Source: Clostridia bacterium (lineage in GTDB: Bacteria > Bacillota > Clostridia > Christensenellales > UBA1242). From it: DNA of 10,500 nt. Positions 1-6,856 of this stretch are shown piece by piece. The notes beneath the pieces were generated by a model. It made no database searches. It worked only from the letters and a program-made list of their open reading frames with translations, and had not been told where the DNA came from. Where the stretch lies: the NCBI GenBank assembly GCA_028702545.1, contig JAQVOQ010000035.1, positions 1 through 10,500 on the forward strand. The letters are read 5' to 3'. A program made the position numbers and the translations under genes. Position 1 is the first letter of the stretch. Each line of letters begins with the position of its first letter.

Positions 1-27
1 AAGGTCATCAGGGTAAGGGTGAAGTAG
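1..27 (+). CDS. 3' end of an upstream gene (probable, last 8 codons)
   Basis: Frame 1 is open from the window edge and ends in TAG at 25-27, directly before the ATG at 28. The eight visible residues (KVIRVRVK) look like a beta-strand tail, and most third positions are G or C, as in the genes downstream. A competing frame 3 stays open to a TGA at 63-65, but its third positions are poorer in G/C. Too little is visible to name a product. The tight stop-start arrangement would suit a phage structural operon. Confidence 0.35.
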   Translation, partial: KVIRVRVK

Positions 28-660
28 ATGGCTCTGGCCTGGGATGGGCTTTCCAAATGCGCTGACACGATTCTGGCCGAGACTGATACTCCGACCAGGG
101 TCAAGGTCGGCGGGAAGGACGGGAAGTTCGTCCCGAACATCAACGCGTCGAAGTGGAATGATAGGGCGTGGCTGAACATCAATTTCCCGTTTACCGTGAC
201 GAACCAAGAAGCGGTGCTGACCTCGGGCGTCGCGGAAATCGTGCTTGGCGGGTGGTCGCACCGGTACTACGTCAAGGCGAACGGGAACCTTGAATACGAG
301 TTCACGATAAACAAGAAGCCGCCGAGGAACACAATCACACTCGCCCTTGCTTTCCCAGATGGTCTTGAGTTCTGGAAGCAGAAGTCGCTCGAGGACGATT
401 GGGCCGAAAGCCATCATGGGTGCTCGACGTTCGAGCAGTTTGTGGCGGCATCGCACAAGCCGGACAACGTGGTTGGCTCATATGCGGTGTACTGGAAAGA
501 GCAGAACAACGGTTTCAAGACTGGCAAGTTCTGCCACATCTTCAGACCGCAGATCACCGACGCGGACGGAAAGACGGTCTGGGCCGATCTGTCGATTGAC
601 CCTGTTGCCAGGACGCTGACGATCACCGTCCCACAGGCATGGCTGAATGCGGCGGCTTAG
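28..660 (+). CDS. phage structural-type protein, N-terminal part ending at an in-frame TAG
   Basis: The frame encodes 210 residues from ATG 28, preceded by an AAGGG ribosome site at 15-19 with 8-nt spacing. I do not recognise a named family. The protein is soluble-looking, rich in aromatic and beta-type segments, with no signal peptide or membrane helix. Its C-terminus (IDPVARTLTITVPQAWLNAAA) runs into the TAG at 658-660. The same frame continues with PIVVDPELGY, which completes a 'YPVxVDP' motif that I know from bacterial and phage surface or structural proteins; Tyr would fall exactly at the TAG. I infer that this is the N-terminal part of a longer protein, probably a tail or decoration component. 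Base composition is far more GC-rich than the genes from 1684 onward. The stop could be a nonsense mutation, a sequencing error, or genuine readthrough or suppression. Confidence 0.75.
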   Translation: MALAWDGLSKCADTILAETDTPTRVKVGGKDGKFVPNINASKWNDRAWLNINFPFTVTNQEAVLTSGVAEIVLGGWSHRYYVKANGNLEYEFTINKKPPRNTITLALAFPDGLEFWKQKSLEDDWAESHHGCSTFEQFVAASHKPDNVVGSYAVYWKEQNNGFKTGKFCHIFRPQITDADGKTVWADLSIDPVARTLTITVPQAWLNAAA

Positions 661-666
661 CCCATC

Positions 667-1683
667 GTGGTGGACCCGGAGCTTGGCTACTCGACTCAGG
701 GAGCCGCGACCTACGGCGGCGGGTACATCCTTGGGGGCGCGTACACCACGGACGGTACGGGCGGGAACATCACGGCGTTTCACGTCTATTGCGGTACAGA
801 GTACGGCGGGGCCGTGTACAAGATGGCAGTGTCTGCCACGAATGGATCAAACGATCCATCAGGGCAGGATACTATCGAGTGGCACGAGTTTGCATATGTA
901 GACAACGGGCTGTCAACGAACGACGCGGATGGTGACAAAGCCCTTGCCGCCTCGACTCAGTATTGGATCGGATGCGTGGCGCCGAACGGAAACTCGTACT
1001 ACTACGACTCTGGCACGGCGAGGTATTGCAAGTACTCTGGTGTGGTGTACGCGGATCAGTTTACTGATCCTATGCCTGCCAGTTTCAGTTCAGATACCTA
1101 CAAGTACTCGCAGTGGATCGACTACGAGGCCGCCGCCGGTGGTACACCGCAAGAACTCGAAGGGACTGTTGCCGGCTCTTCTGCACTCTCCGCCGCGCTG
1201 CGCGTGGAGAAACCCCTCGCCGCTTCGGTATCGGTAGCATCTACCATCGCGGGCAGCCTTCTCGTTTCCAAGCCACTGGCCGGCACAGTAGCGGCAAGCG
1301 CTGCTGCCGCGGCCGCGCTCTCCGTCGAGAAGCCGCTCGCCGGTTCCGTCGCAGCCGCGTCCGCGCTCGCAGGAGACCTGCTCGTGGCAAAGCAGCTCGC
1401 GGGATCTGTCGCGGCGTCATCCTCGCTGTCCGCCTCACTGTCGGTCGTCAAGTACCTCGCGGGTGAAGTCGTCGCGGCATCTACGGCGGCGGGAGCGCTC
1501 GAAGTAGCGAAGCAACTGGCGGGCCAGATCGCTGCGACCTCCACGCTTGTCGGCGACTTGTCCGTCGGAACGGGCGTAGAGCTCGCCGGCGTGATCGTTG
1601 CGCAGTCCGCCGCGAGCGGAGACCTGCACGTCGCCAAGGAACTGGCGGGGGTGATCGCATCGCAGTCCACGCTCTCCGGCGTG
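667..1683 (+). CDS. continuation of the phage structural-type protein: beta-rich domain plus 20-residue repeats, cut at the junction
   Basis: This frame is the same as that of 28-660 and follows its TAG; the first possible start is GTG 667, but no ribosome site precedes it, so independent initiation is unlikely. Residues from about 673 to 1131 form a beta-rich region (VDPELGYSTQGA, then STQYWIGCVAPNGNSYYYDSG, then YKYSQWIDYEA), resembling the beta-sandwich modules of phage tail and adhesin-like proteins; this is resemblance from memory, not a search. After a short GGTPQE linker come nine Ala/Ser/Val-rich repeats, mostly 20 residues, from 1156 to 1680. The open frame formally runs to 1746, but codons after about 1681 are antisense uvrA and are not part of the phage protein. 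The true C-terminus is missing. The protein probably acts in virion structure or host contact; no enzymatic motif is visible. Confidence 0.65.
1156..1680 (+). repeat. tandem 60-bp coding repeats (about nine, 20 residues each)
   Basis: Repeat units start at 1156, 1216, 1276, 1336, 1396, 1456, 1516, 1582 and 1642. The pattern is LAGxVAAxSxLxGxLxVxKx, with a Leu-Ala-Gly opening in most copies and Lys followed by Pro, Gln, Glu or Tyr at the end. Unit seven is 22 residues long (two extra residues before 1582). The ninth unit is cut after 13 residues (1680), where the DNA changes to uvrA. The period is exact at the protein level, with diverged codons between copies, which suggests old duplication under selection for the amino-acid pattern. 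It is likely a repetitive beta or stalk-like segment of a virion protein. Confidence 0.85.
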
Positions 1684-1689
1684 TCCCCT
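1681..1689. other. chimeric junction between phage-like DNA and a Bacillota chromosome
   Basis: To the left, the phage repeat is recognisable up to 1680. To the right, read on the minus strand, UvrA is recognisable through HFSFNVRG, whose last codon is 1686-1684; the next expected residues (G-R-C-E of the second zinc module) are replaced by antisense phage sequence. Base composition flips from GC-rich to AT-rich at this point. No direct repeat, attachment core, integrase or transposase is visible. Both open frames that cross the point (plus strand to 1746, minus strand down to 1435) are artefacts beyond it. Confidence 0.85.
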
Positions 1690-3885
1690 AACATTAAAGC
1701 TAAAATGCCCCGCTTTAAAGCCTTTTTCCTTAGCATCTGCAGTTGATGCAAACAACTGCCTAATAGGGTCAAAAACTCCCGTATAAGTTGCCGGATTACT
1801 TCTTGGCGTCCTGCCTATTGGGCTTTGATCTATTGATATTACCTTATCTAAGCCCTCCAAACCTTTTATAGCATCGCAATGACCTTCAAGGTGCCTTGCA
1901 CGATTTAATTCATTTGACAATTTTGGAAGCAAAATTTCGTTAATCAAACTACTTTTTCCGCTACCGCTAACTCCGGTAACAGCAGTCAACACGCCAATAG
2001 GTAACGCGACATTTATATTTTTTAAATTATTTTGCCTAGCACCAATAATTTCAATAAATCCTTTATCAATTATTCGGCGTTTTTTTGGTACTCCAATTTT
2101 TAATTCGCCGGACAAATATTTGCCCGTTATACTCTCTTTATTATTTATAATATCACTAGCCGTACCCTCGGCTATTATTTGTCCGCCGTGAATGCCCGCC
2201 AATGGTCCAATATCAACTATATGGTCGGCTGCCAAAATTGTTTCCTCATCGTGCTCTACAACAATCAGCGTGTTACCTAACTCTTTTAGTTTGTTTAAGG
2301 TTAATAACAGTCTTTTATTATCTCTCTGGTGCAATCCAATACTAGGCTCGTCCAAAATATATAACACGCCTACTAAGCCACTACCAATTTGAGTCGCTAG
2401 CCTAATTCGCTGTGCTTCTCCGCCCGATAAAGTGCCCGAAGCTCTGCCTAGCGTTAAATAGGTTAAGCCAACATCCCTTAAAAAGTTTAATCTAGCTTTA
2501 ATCTCTTTTAAAATATTTTCCGATATTTTTATTTGTGTTTTATTAAGTTTTAAATGCTCAACAAATTCATATAGGTCGTTTATAGACATTTCAGTTATTT
2601 GATATATGTTTTTGTTATTAATTTTAACCGATAAAGCTTCTTTTTTTAGCCTATGTCCATTACAACCCCCGCAAGGCGAATCCTTCATATATTTAGCTAT
2701 TTCGTGCTTCATAAAGTCGGAGTGAGTTTCTCTATATCTTCTCTCCAAATTCCTTATAATGCCCTCATAAGTCGTTTCATAACTTCCTGTAAACTTATTG
2801 CTATCATATTTTAGCGTAAGTTTTTCATTATTATTTCCGTACAATAAAATATCAACAATTTTGCGAGACAATTTGTTTAATGGCGTATTTAAACTAAAAT
2901 TATACTTTTTGCTAAGTGCATTAAAGTAAGCGTTTCCTATTGAACCTGTGTCAACATTCCAACCGCTTAAAGTAAGCGCACCCTCCGCCACGCTTTTGTT
3001 CCAATCTCTAATTACTAAATTTTCGTCAATTTCATTTTTAAAGCCTAGTCCTGAGCACTCTTCACAAGCGCCGTAAGGATTGTTAAAACTAAAAAGTCTT
3101 GGGCTAATTTCAGAATAACTAAACCCACAAGAAGCGCAAGAATGTTTTGTGCTAAACAACAATTCCTCATCCTCTTTATCTATAATAACTAAACCATCGG
3201 CTAGTTTTAGCGCCGTTTCAACACTCTCAGTTAAGCGTTTTTGAATATTTTCCTTTAAAATAATTCTATCAACTACTAAACTAATATCGTGTTTTTTAGT
3301 TTTTTCTAAGTTTATTTCATCTTCTAATGTATAAGTTTCGCCATCTATTTTAACCCTAACTATACCCTGCTTTTTAAAACCTTCTATTTCTCTTTTAAAC
3401 TCGCCTTTTTTGCCTCTAACAACGGGGGCATTAATCATAATTTTAGTGCCTTCTGGTAGTTCCAACACTTGGTCAATAATTTGGTCTATTGTTTGATTGG
3501 TAATTTTTTCGCCACAATCTGGGCAATAAGGCGTGCCAATGTTGGCATACAAAAGCCTTAAATAATCATAAATTTCCGTCACTGTACCAACGGTAGAACG
3601 AGGGTTGTTTGAGGTTGATTTTTGATCTATTGATATGCTTGGGCTAAGCCCTTCAATGCTATCAACTTCAGGCTTTTGCACTTGCCCTAAAAACTGCCTA
3701 GCATAAGAAGACAAACTCTCAACAAACTTCCTTTGACCTTCGGCAAAAATAGTGTCAAAAGCAAGCGTACTTTTACCGCTTCCACTAACACCTGTAAAAA
3801 CTATTAATTTATTTCTTGGCAAGGTTAAATTTATATTTTTTAAGTTATTTTCTCTTGCGCCTTTAATTACAATGTCTTTTTGCAT
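1684..3885 (-). CDS. uvrA: excinuclease ABC subunit A (UvrA), 3' end lost at the junction
   Basis: UvrA is the DNA-damage-recognition ATPase of nucleotide excision repair; it loads UvrB onto lesions. Start ATG 3885 is chosen because GAGGG lies at 3895-3891; a TTG at 3897 would overlap that ribosome site. The visible 734 residues contain GARENNLKNI (9-18), Walker A GVSGSGKS (32-39), a zinc module with Cys250, Cys253, Cys274 and Cys277, a CGGC pair (405-408), ABC signature LSGGEAQ (486-492), Walker B LYILDEPS (508-515) and the second Walker A GVSGSGKS (638-645). The sequence stops matching after FNVRG, so roughly the last 200 residues of a normal UvrA of about 940 are absent: the second zinc module, second signature and second Walker B. 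The minus-strand frame stays open to 1435, but those 83 codons are antisense to the phage repeats. It follows uvrB by 13 nt and is surely cotranscribed with it. As assembled it could not encode a working protein. Confidence 0.96.
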
Positions 3886-3890
3886 TTTTT

Positions 3891-3895
3891 CCCTC
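3891..3895 (-). promoter_or_regulatory. ribosome binding site that fixes the uvrA start
   Basis: GAGGG on the minus strand, 5 nt before ATG 3885 and just after the uvrB stop (TAA 3901-3899). It argues against the in-frame TTG at 3897. Confidence 0.7.
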
Positions 3896-3898
3896 AAT

Positions 3899-5854
3899 TT
3901 AACTTCTTTTTAACTTTCTTAACTTTAAAATTTCTTCCCTTAATTCAATTGCGCGCTCAAAGTCTAAATTTTTGCTTGCCATATTCATTAAAACTGTCAA
4001 TTTTTCTATTTCAGCAAAAATTTCCTTTTTCGTCCACTTGTCAAATTTATCGTCAACTTTTTTGCTTATTTCTAGCGTATTTTTAATGCCTTTTATAATG
4101 GTTTTTGGCACTATATTATGTTCAATATTATAAGCGTTTTGAATGCCTCGCCTTCTATTGGTTTCGTAAATTGCTTTTTGCATACTTTTTGTTATAACAT
4201 CGGCATACATTATAACTCTTGCCTCAGAATTTCTCGCTGCTCTACCTATCGTTTGAATAAGTGAAGTTTCGCTTCTTAAAAATCCTTCTTTGTCGGCATC
4301 TAGTATCGCTACTAGCTTAACTTCTGGCAGGTCTAAACCTTCTCTAAGCAAGTTTATACCAACAATAACATCAAACTCATCTCGCCTTAAACCATTTATA
4401 ATTTCTATTCTTTCTAACGTTTTAATTTCCGAATGCAGATATTTTACTTTTATTCCATAATCTGTCAAGTAATCGGCTAGCTTTTCGCTCATCTTTTTCG
4501 TTAATGTGGTAATTAGCACTTTACCTTTTGTTTTAATCGTTTCGTTAATCTCGCCTATAAGGTCGTCAATTTGACCTTCAATAGGCCTAACTTCAACAAT
4601 TGGATCTAATAGTCCCGTCGGTCTAATTATTTGTTCTACAACTTGTCCGGCGCGCTCTAATTCATATTCACTAGGCGTTGCAGACACATAGATCACTTGT
4701 CCTATTTTTGCATTAAATTCCTTAAAATTAAGTGGTCTATTATCAAAAGCTGCTTGAAGCCTAAATCCATAATCAATCAAGTTCTTTTTACGCGCTCTGT
4801 CGCCGTTATACATACCTCTAACTTGTGGAAGTGATATATGGCTTTCATCAACAAATAGCAAAAAATCTTTAGGAAAATAATCAAGCAAGGTAAAAGGTGG
4901 CTCGCCAATAATCCTTCCATCAAAATAACGCGAATAATTTTCAATACCACTACAATATCCAACTTCCTTCATCATTTCAAGGTCGTAAAAAACTCGCTCT
5001 TTTAAGCGTTGTGCTTCAATCAACTTGTTTTCTTGTTTAAAACGCTCCACTTCCGCACTAGCATCCTCTTGTATTTTGCCTAAAACGGCTTCTAATTTTT
5101 CGCTTCCAACAGCATAGTGAGTTGCAGGAAAAATAGATATATGCTCTAAAACTGATAAAACTTTGCCATTTATAGCCTCAACTTCACTAATTTTTTCTAT
5201 TTCGTCACCGAAAAACTCAATTCTGTAAATTATATCGGATGAATAAGTGGGAAAAATTTCTATAACATCGCCACGCACTCTAAAAGTTGAGCGTTTAAAA
5301 TCATCACTTCTCATATATTGAATACTTACTAACTTTTTAATTAGTTCATCTCGCCCGTAATGCATCTTTGGTCTTAGAGATATTTGCAAATCTAAAAATT
5401 CTTTTGGATTACCTAAGCCATAAATGCAAGAAACTGATGCTACAACAATAACATCTTTGCGTTCTAAAAGTGAAGCCGTTGCGCTATACCTCAATCTGTC
5501 TATTTCTTCATTTATTGCGCTGTCTTTTTCTATATAAGTGTCCGTACTTGCAATATACGCCTCCGGTTGATAATAATCATAGTAGCTTACAAAAAATTCT
5601 ACCCTATTTTCAGGAAAAAATTCTCTAAATTCGTTACAAAGTTGCGCCGCTAGTGTCTTATTATGTGCCAAAACTAGTGCTGGTCTATTAGCGTTTTTAA
5701 TTATATTTGCCATCGTAAAAGTTTTACCGCTGCCGGTAACACCTAACAAAACTTGTTCTTTTAATCCATCAGCTAACCCTTCAGTCAATTTTACAATAGC
5801 GTCTGGTTGGTCGCCTGTTGGCTTATAGTTTGAATGCAACTTAAATGTGTTCAT
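3899..5854 (-). CDS. uvrB: excinuclease ABC subunit B (UvrB)
   Basis: UvrB is the DNA helicase-fold subunit of nucleotide excision repair: it receives damaged DNA from UvrA, verifies the lesion and recruits UvrC for incision. The 651-residue protein is full length for the family. Visible motifs are Walker A GVTGSGKT (38-45), the YYDYYQPEAY segment starting the beta-hairpin that clamps DNA (91-100), the Walker B-type VDESH (335-339), SATPSEYE (391-398), helicase motifs LLREGLDLP (502-510) and QTIGRAAR (534-541), and a C-terminal UVR motif (about 613-648) that binds UvrC or UvrA. No key residue appears to be missing. Start ATG 5854 has AAAAGGA upstream with 6-nt spacing. It is the first gene of a uvrB-uvrA operon, an order common in Gram-positive bacteria, behind its own promoter and a possible LexA box. 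Confidence 0.98.
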   Translation of the reverse strand: MNTFKLHSNYKPTGDQPDAIVKLTEGLADGLKEQVLLGVTGSGKTFTMANIIKNANRPALVLAHNKTLAAQLCNEFREFFPENRVEFFVSYYDYYQPEAYIASTDTYIEKDSAINEEIDRLRYSATASLLERKDVIVVASVSCIYGLGNPKEFLDLQISLRPKMHYGRDELIKKLVSIQYMRSDDFKRSTFRVRGDVIEIFPTYSSDIIYRIEFFGDEIEKISEVEAINGKVLSVLEHISIFPATHYAVGSEKLEAVLGKIQEDASAEVERFKQENKLIEAQRLKERVFYDLEMMKEVGYCSGIENYSRYFDGRIIGEPPFTLLDYFPKDFLLFVDESHISLPQVRGMYNGDRARKKNLIDYGFRLQAAFDNRPLNFKEFNAKIGQVIYVSATPSEYELERAGQVVEQIIRPTGLLDPIVEVRPIEGQIDDLIGEINETIKTKGKVLITTLTKKMSEKLADYLTDYGIKVKYLHSEIKTLERIEIINGLRRDEFDVIVGINLLREGLDLPEVKLVAILDADKEGFLRSETSLIQTIGRAARNSEARVIMYADVITKSMQKAIYETNRRRGIQNAYNIEHNIVPKTIIKGIKNTLEISKKVDDKFDKWTKKEIFAEIEKLTVLMNMASKNLDFERAIELREEILKLRKLKRS

Positions 5855-5879
5855 ACATTATCCTTTTACTACAAAAAAA

Positions 5880-5901
5880 TTTTATGCCTACCAGCATAAA
5901 A
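5880..5901 (-). terminator. hairpin with T-tract between the small membrane-protein operon and uvrB
   Basis: On the minus strand TTTTATGC (5901-5894) pairs with GCATAAAA (5887-5880) around a 6-nt loop, followed by seven T at 5879-5873. It probably ends transcription from the operon upstream, whose last stop is at 5970. The stem has only two G-C pairs, so it may be weak. It overlaps the predicted uvrB transcription start, so only the 3' part would be in the uvrB leader. Confidence 0.5.
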
Positions 5902-5903
5902 CA

Positions 5904-5932
5904 ATTTTAACATATTTTAAAAATTTAAACAA
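5904..5932 (-). promoter_or_regulatory. predicted promoter of uvrBA
   Basis: On the minus strand, -35 TTGTTT (5932-5927), a 17-nt spacer and -10 TAAAAT (5909-5904) preceded by TGT, an extended -10. The start would be near 5897, about 43 nt before the uvrB ATG. Confidence 0.6.
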
Positions 5933-5952
5933 CTTTTATAAGCTATTTTTTA

Positions 5953-5964
5953 GAACAAATGTTT
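5953..5964. promoter_or_regulatory. possible LexA/DinR (SOS) operator
   Basis: GAACAAATGTTT differs by one base from the palindromic Gram-positive SOS box GAAC-N4-GTTC. It lies 20 nt upstream of the predicted uvrB -35 element and just after the stop codon of the preceding gene. uvrBA is a known LexA-regulated operon in Bacillus. In AT-rich DNA a chance match is possible, and its position upstream of the -35, rather than across the promoter, lowers certainty. Confidence 0.45.
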
Positions 5965-5969
5965 TATTT

Positions 5970-6329
5970 TTAAAAAAATAAAGCACGTAAAATTAAAGTT
6001 ACGGTAACACTTATAACGGCTAATATAACTGTACGGATTAACAAATATCTGTTATTTTTCTTTTGGTTTACAAGTTCACGCTTAAAGGCAATACCTTTCA
6101 TCTTCAAACTAACACAATAAATTGGCTTGCCCTTGCTGTCAGAATTTATAACATCAATGTATCCGTCTAACACTAAGTTATTAATAATTTTATCAAGTGC
6201 TTTTATAGTAATTTGATATTTAGGCAAAAGAGAAATAATTATTTGACTTGGACTAAGTAAAACAGACTCTTTGTTTGCACATCTATCATATAACAAAAGC
6301 ATTATAGCTCTTTCTAAATTGTTTAACAA
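5970..6329 (-). CDS. small winged-helix-like protein with C-terminal membrane helix (second of a related pair)
   Basis: The product has 119 residues. Start TTG 6329 is supported by AAAAAAGGAG ending at 6337 with 7-nt spacing; no ATG lies at a suitable distance. Residues 1 to about 80 are helical and then beta-like, with ALDKIINNLVLDGYIDVI followed by a short hairpin (KGKPIYCVSL), which resembles the recognition helix and wing of a winged-helix domain. Residues about 95-119 are one hydrophobic helix at the very C-terminus, so the protein is likely tail-anchored with its N-terminal domain in the cytoplasm. The family is unknown to me. The upstream gene ends 15 nt before and shares the layout and the YI...YC...KG..F pattern, so the two are paralogues in one operon. 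Whether it binds DNA is inference only. Confidence 0.8.
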   Translation of the reverse strand: MLNNLERAIMLLLYDRCANKESVLLSPSQIIISLLPKYQITIKALDKIINNLVLDGYIDVINSDSKGKPIYCVSLKMKGIAFKRELVNQKKNNRYLLIRTVILAVISVTVTLILRALFF

Positions 6330-6336
6330 AATATTT

Positions 6337-6346
6337 CTCCTTTTTT
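6337..6346 (-). promoter_or_regulatory. strong ribosome site deciding a TTG start
   Basis: AAAAAAGGAG on the minus strand, 7 nt upstream of TTG 6329. It overlaps the stop codon (TAA 6347-6345) of the preceding gene, which suggests translational coupling. Confidence 0.7.
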
Positions 6347-6728
6347 ATAAAATGCGGTTAACTAAAATAACTGCTATTGCAGCACCTAAAAATGAAAATA
6401 ATGCTGATAAAAATGATATTCTAAACAAAAATTTTAAATTGCGTTTATTTTCTTGTTTTAAAATATATTTTTCTGTCATTTGTTCTTCATTAAAAAGTCT
6501 ACCCTTAGGTAGCATCGTCAAGCAATATGTTCCTTCTTGTGAATGTTTAAGTTTAATATATTCTCGCTCGGCCAAATAATCAATAGTGCTTTTGATGCCT
6601 TCATCGCTAAGTTTATTTTTTTTTGATAATTGAGGTGTTATGTCTTCATTTTTAAGTATAACATAAATATCTTCTTTGCATTGATCGTTAACAATGCTAA
6701 GCACGCTTGCAGTTGCTTTATCTAACAT
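6345..6728 (-). CDS. small winged-helix-like protein with C-terminal membrane helix (first of a related pair)
   Basis: The product has 127 residues. Start ATG 6728 is preceded by AAGGGGG (6742-6736) with 7-nt spacing. Residues 1 to about 85 have the same plan as the downstream gene product: a helical stretch (IKSTIDYLAEREYIKLKHS) followed by a wing-like EGTYCLTMLPKGRLF. Residues about 100-127 are a single hydrophobic helix ending at VNRIL. There is no signal peptide, so the N-terminal domain should be cytoplasmic and the tail in the membrane. I do not recognise the family, and no catalytic motif is present. It is first in a two-gene operon with a near-consensus promoter, separate from the uvrBA operon downstream. 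A membrane-linked regulator or adaptor is possible but unproven. Confidence 0.8.
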   Translation of the reverse strand: MLDKATASVLSIVNDQCKEDIYVILKNEDITPQLSKKNKLSDEGIKSTIDYLAEREYIKLKHSQEGTYCLTMLPKGRLFNEEQMTEKYILKQENKRNLKFLFRISFLSALFSFLGAAIAVILVNRIL

Positions 6729-6754
6729 AACATTACCCCCTTATAACTTAAAAT

Positions 6755-6783
6755 ATTATAACACTAACAATAATCTTTGGCAA
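6755..6783 (-). promoter_or_regulatory. sigma-A-type promoter of the two small membrane-protein genes
   Basis: On the minus strand, -35 TTGCCA (6783-6778), 17-nt spacer, -10 TATAAT (6760-6755) with an upstream TGT (extended -10). The predicted start near 6748 leaves a leader of about 20 nt carrying the AAGGGGG ribosome site. Confidence 0.8.
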
Positions 6784-6808
6784 ACTTTTAACAAAATATT
6801 AAAACAAA

Positions 6809-6839
6809 AAAAAGTAGAAAGTCTTTCTTTCTACTTTTT
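6809..6839 (-). terminator. intrinsic terminator of the Ig-like surface protein gene
   Basis: A perfect 13-bp stem (6809-6821 with 6827-6839) and 5-nt loop, 17 nt after the surface-protein stop. On the minus strand the stem runs into a T-tract (to about 6806). It separates that gene from the promoter at 6783-6755. Confidence 0.85.
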
Positions 6840-6856
6840 AATAATCTAAATATCAA

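Noticed and set aside
3..65. Frame-3 open frame entering from the left edge and ending at 65
   Set aside because: Third-position composition is less coding-like than in frame 1, and it would overlap the start of the gene at 28 by 38 bases; not excluded.
1156..1680. CRISPR array (regular 60-bp period)
   Set aside because: The period is a coding repeat without separate conserved repeats and unique spacers, and it keeps an open frame throughout.
1435..1683. Minus-strand continuation of the uvrA frame as a novel UvrA C-terminal extension
   Set aside because: It is the exact antisense of the phage repeat region, contains none of the missing UvrA motifs, and begins at the base-composition break.
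1681..1689. Prophage inserted into uvrA
   Set aside because: No integrase, attachment core or direct repeat is seen. The break is in the middle of a structural gene rather than at a phage end, and the base composition does not match the host.
1684..1746. C-terminal tail (SPNIKAKMPRF...) of the phage protein
   Set aside because: It is antisense uvrA sequence read past the junction.
1122..1772. 216-residue Ala/Thr/Pro-rich minus-strand open frame
   Set aside because: It is a shadow of the GC-rich plus-strand repeats and crosses the junction; no ribosome site or recognisable domain.
3886..3897. TTG 3897 as the uvrA start
   Set aside because: It would overlap the GAGGG ribosome site of ATG 3885, and the UvrA family sequence begins at the ATG.
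6271..6579. Plus-strand open frame across the two small membrane-protein genes
   Set aside because: It is antisense to two well-supported genes and has no ribosome site or recognisable domain.
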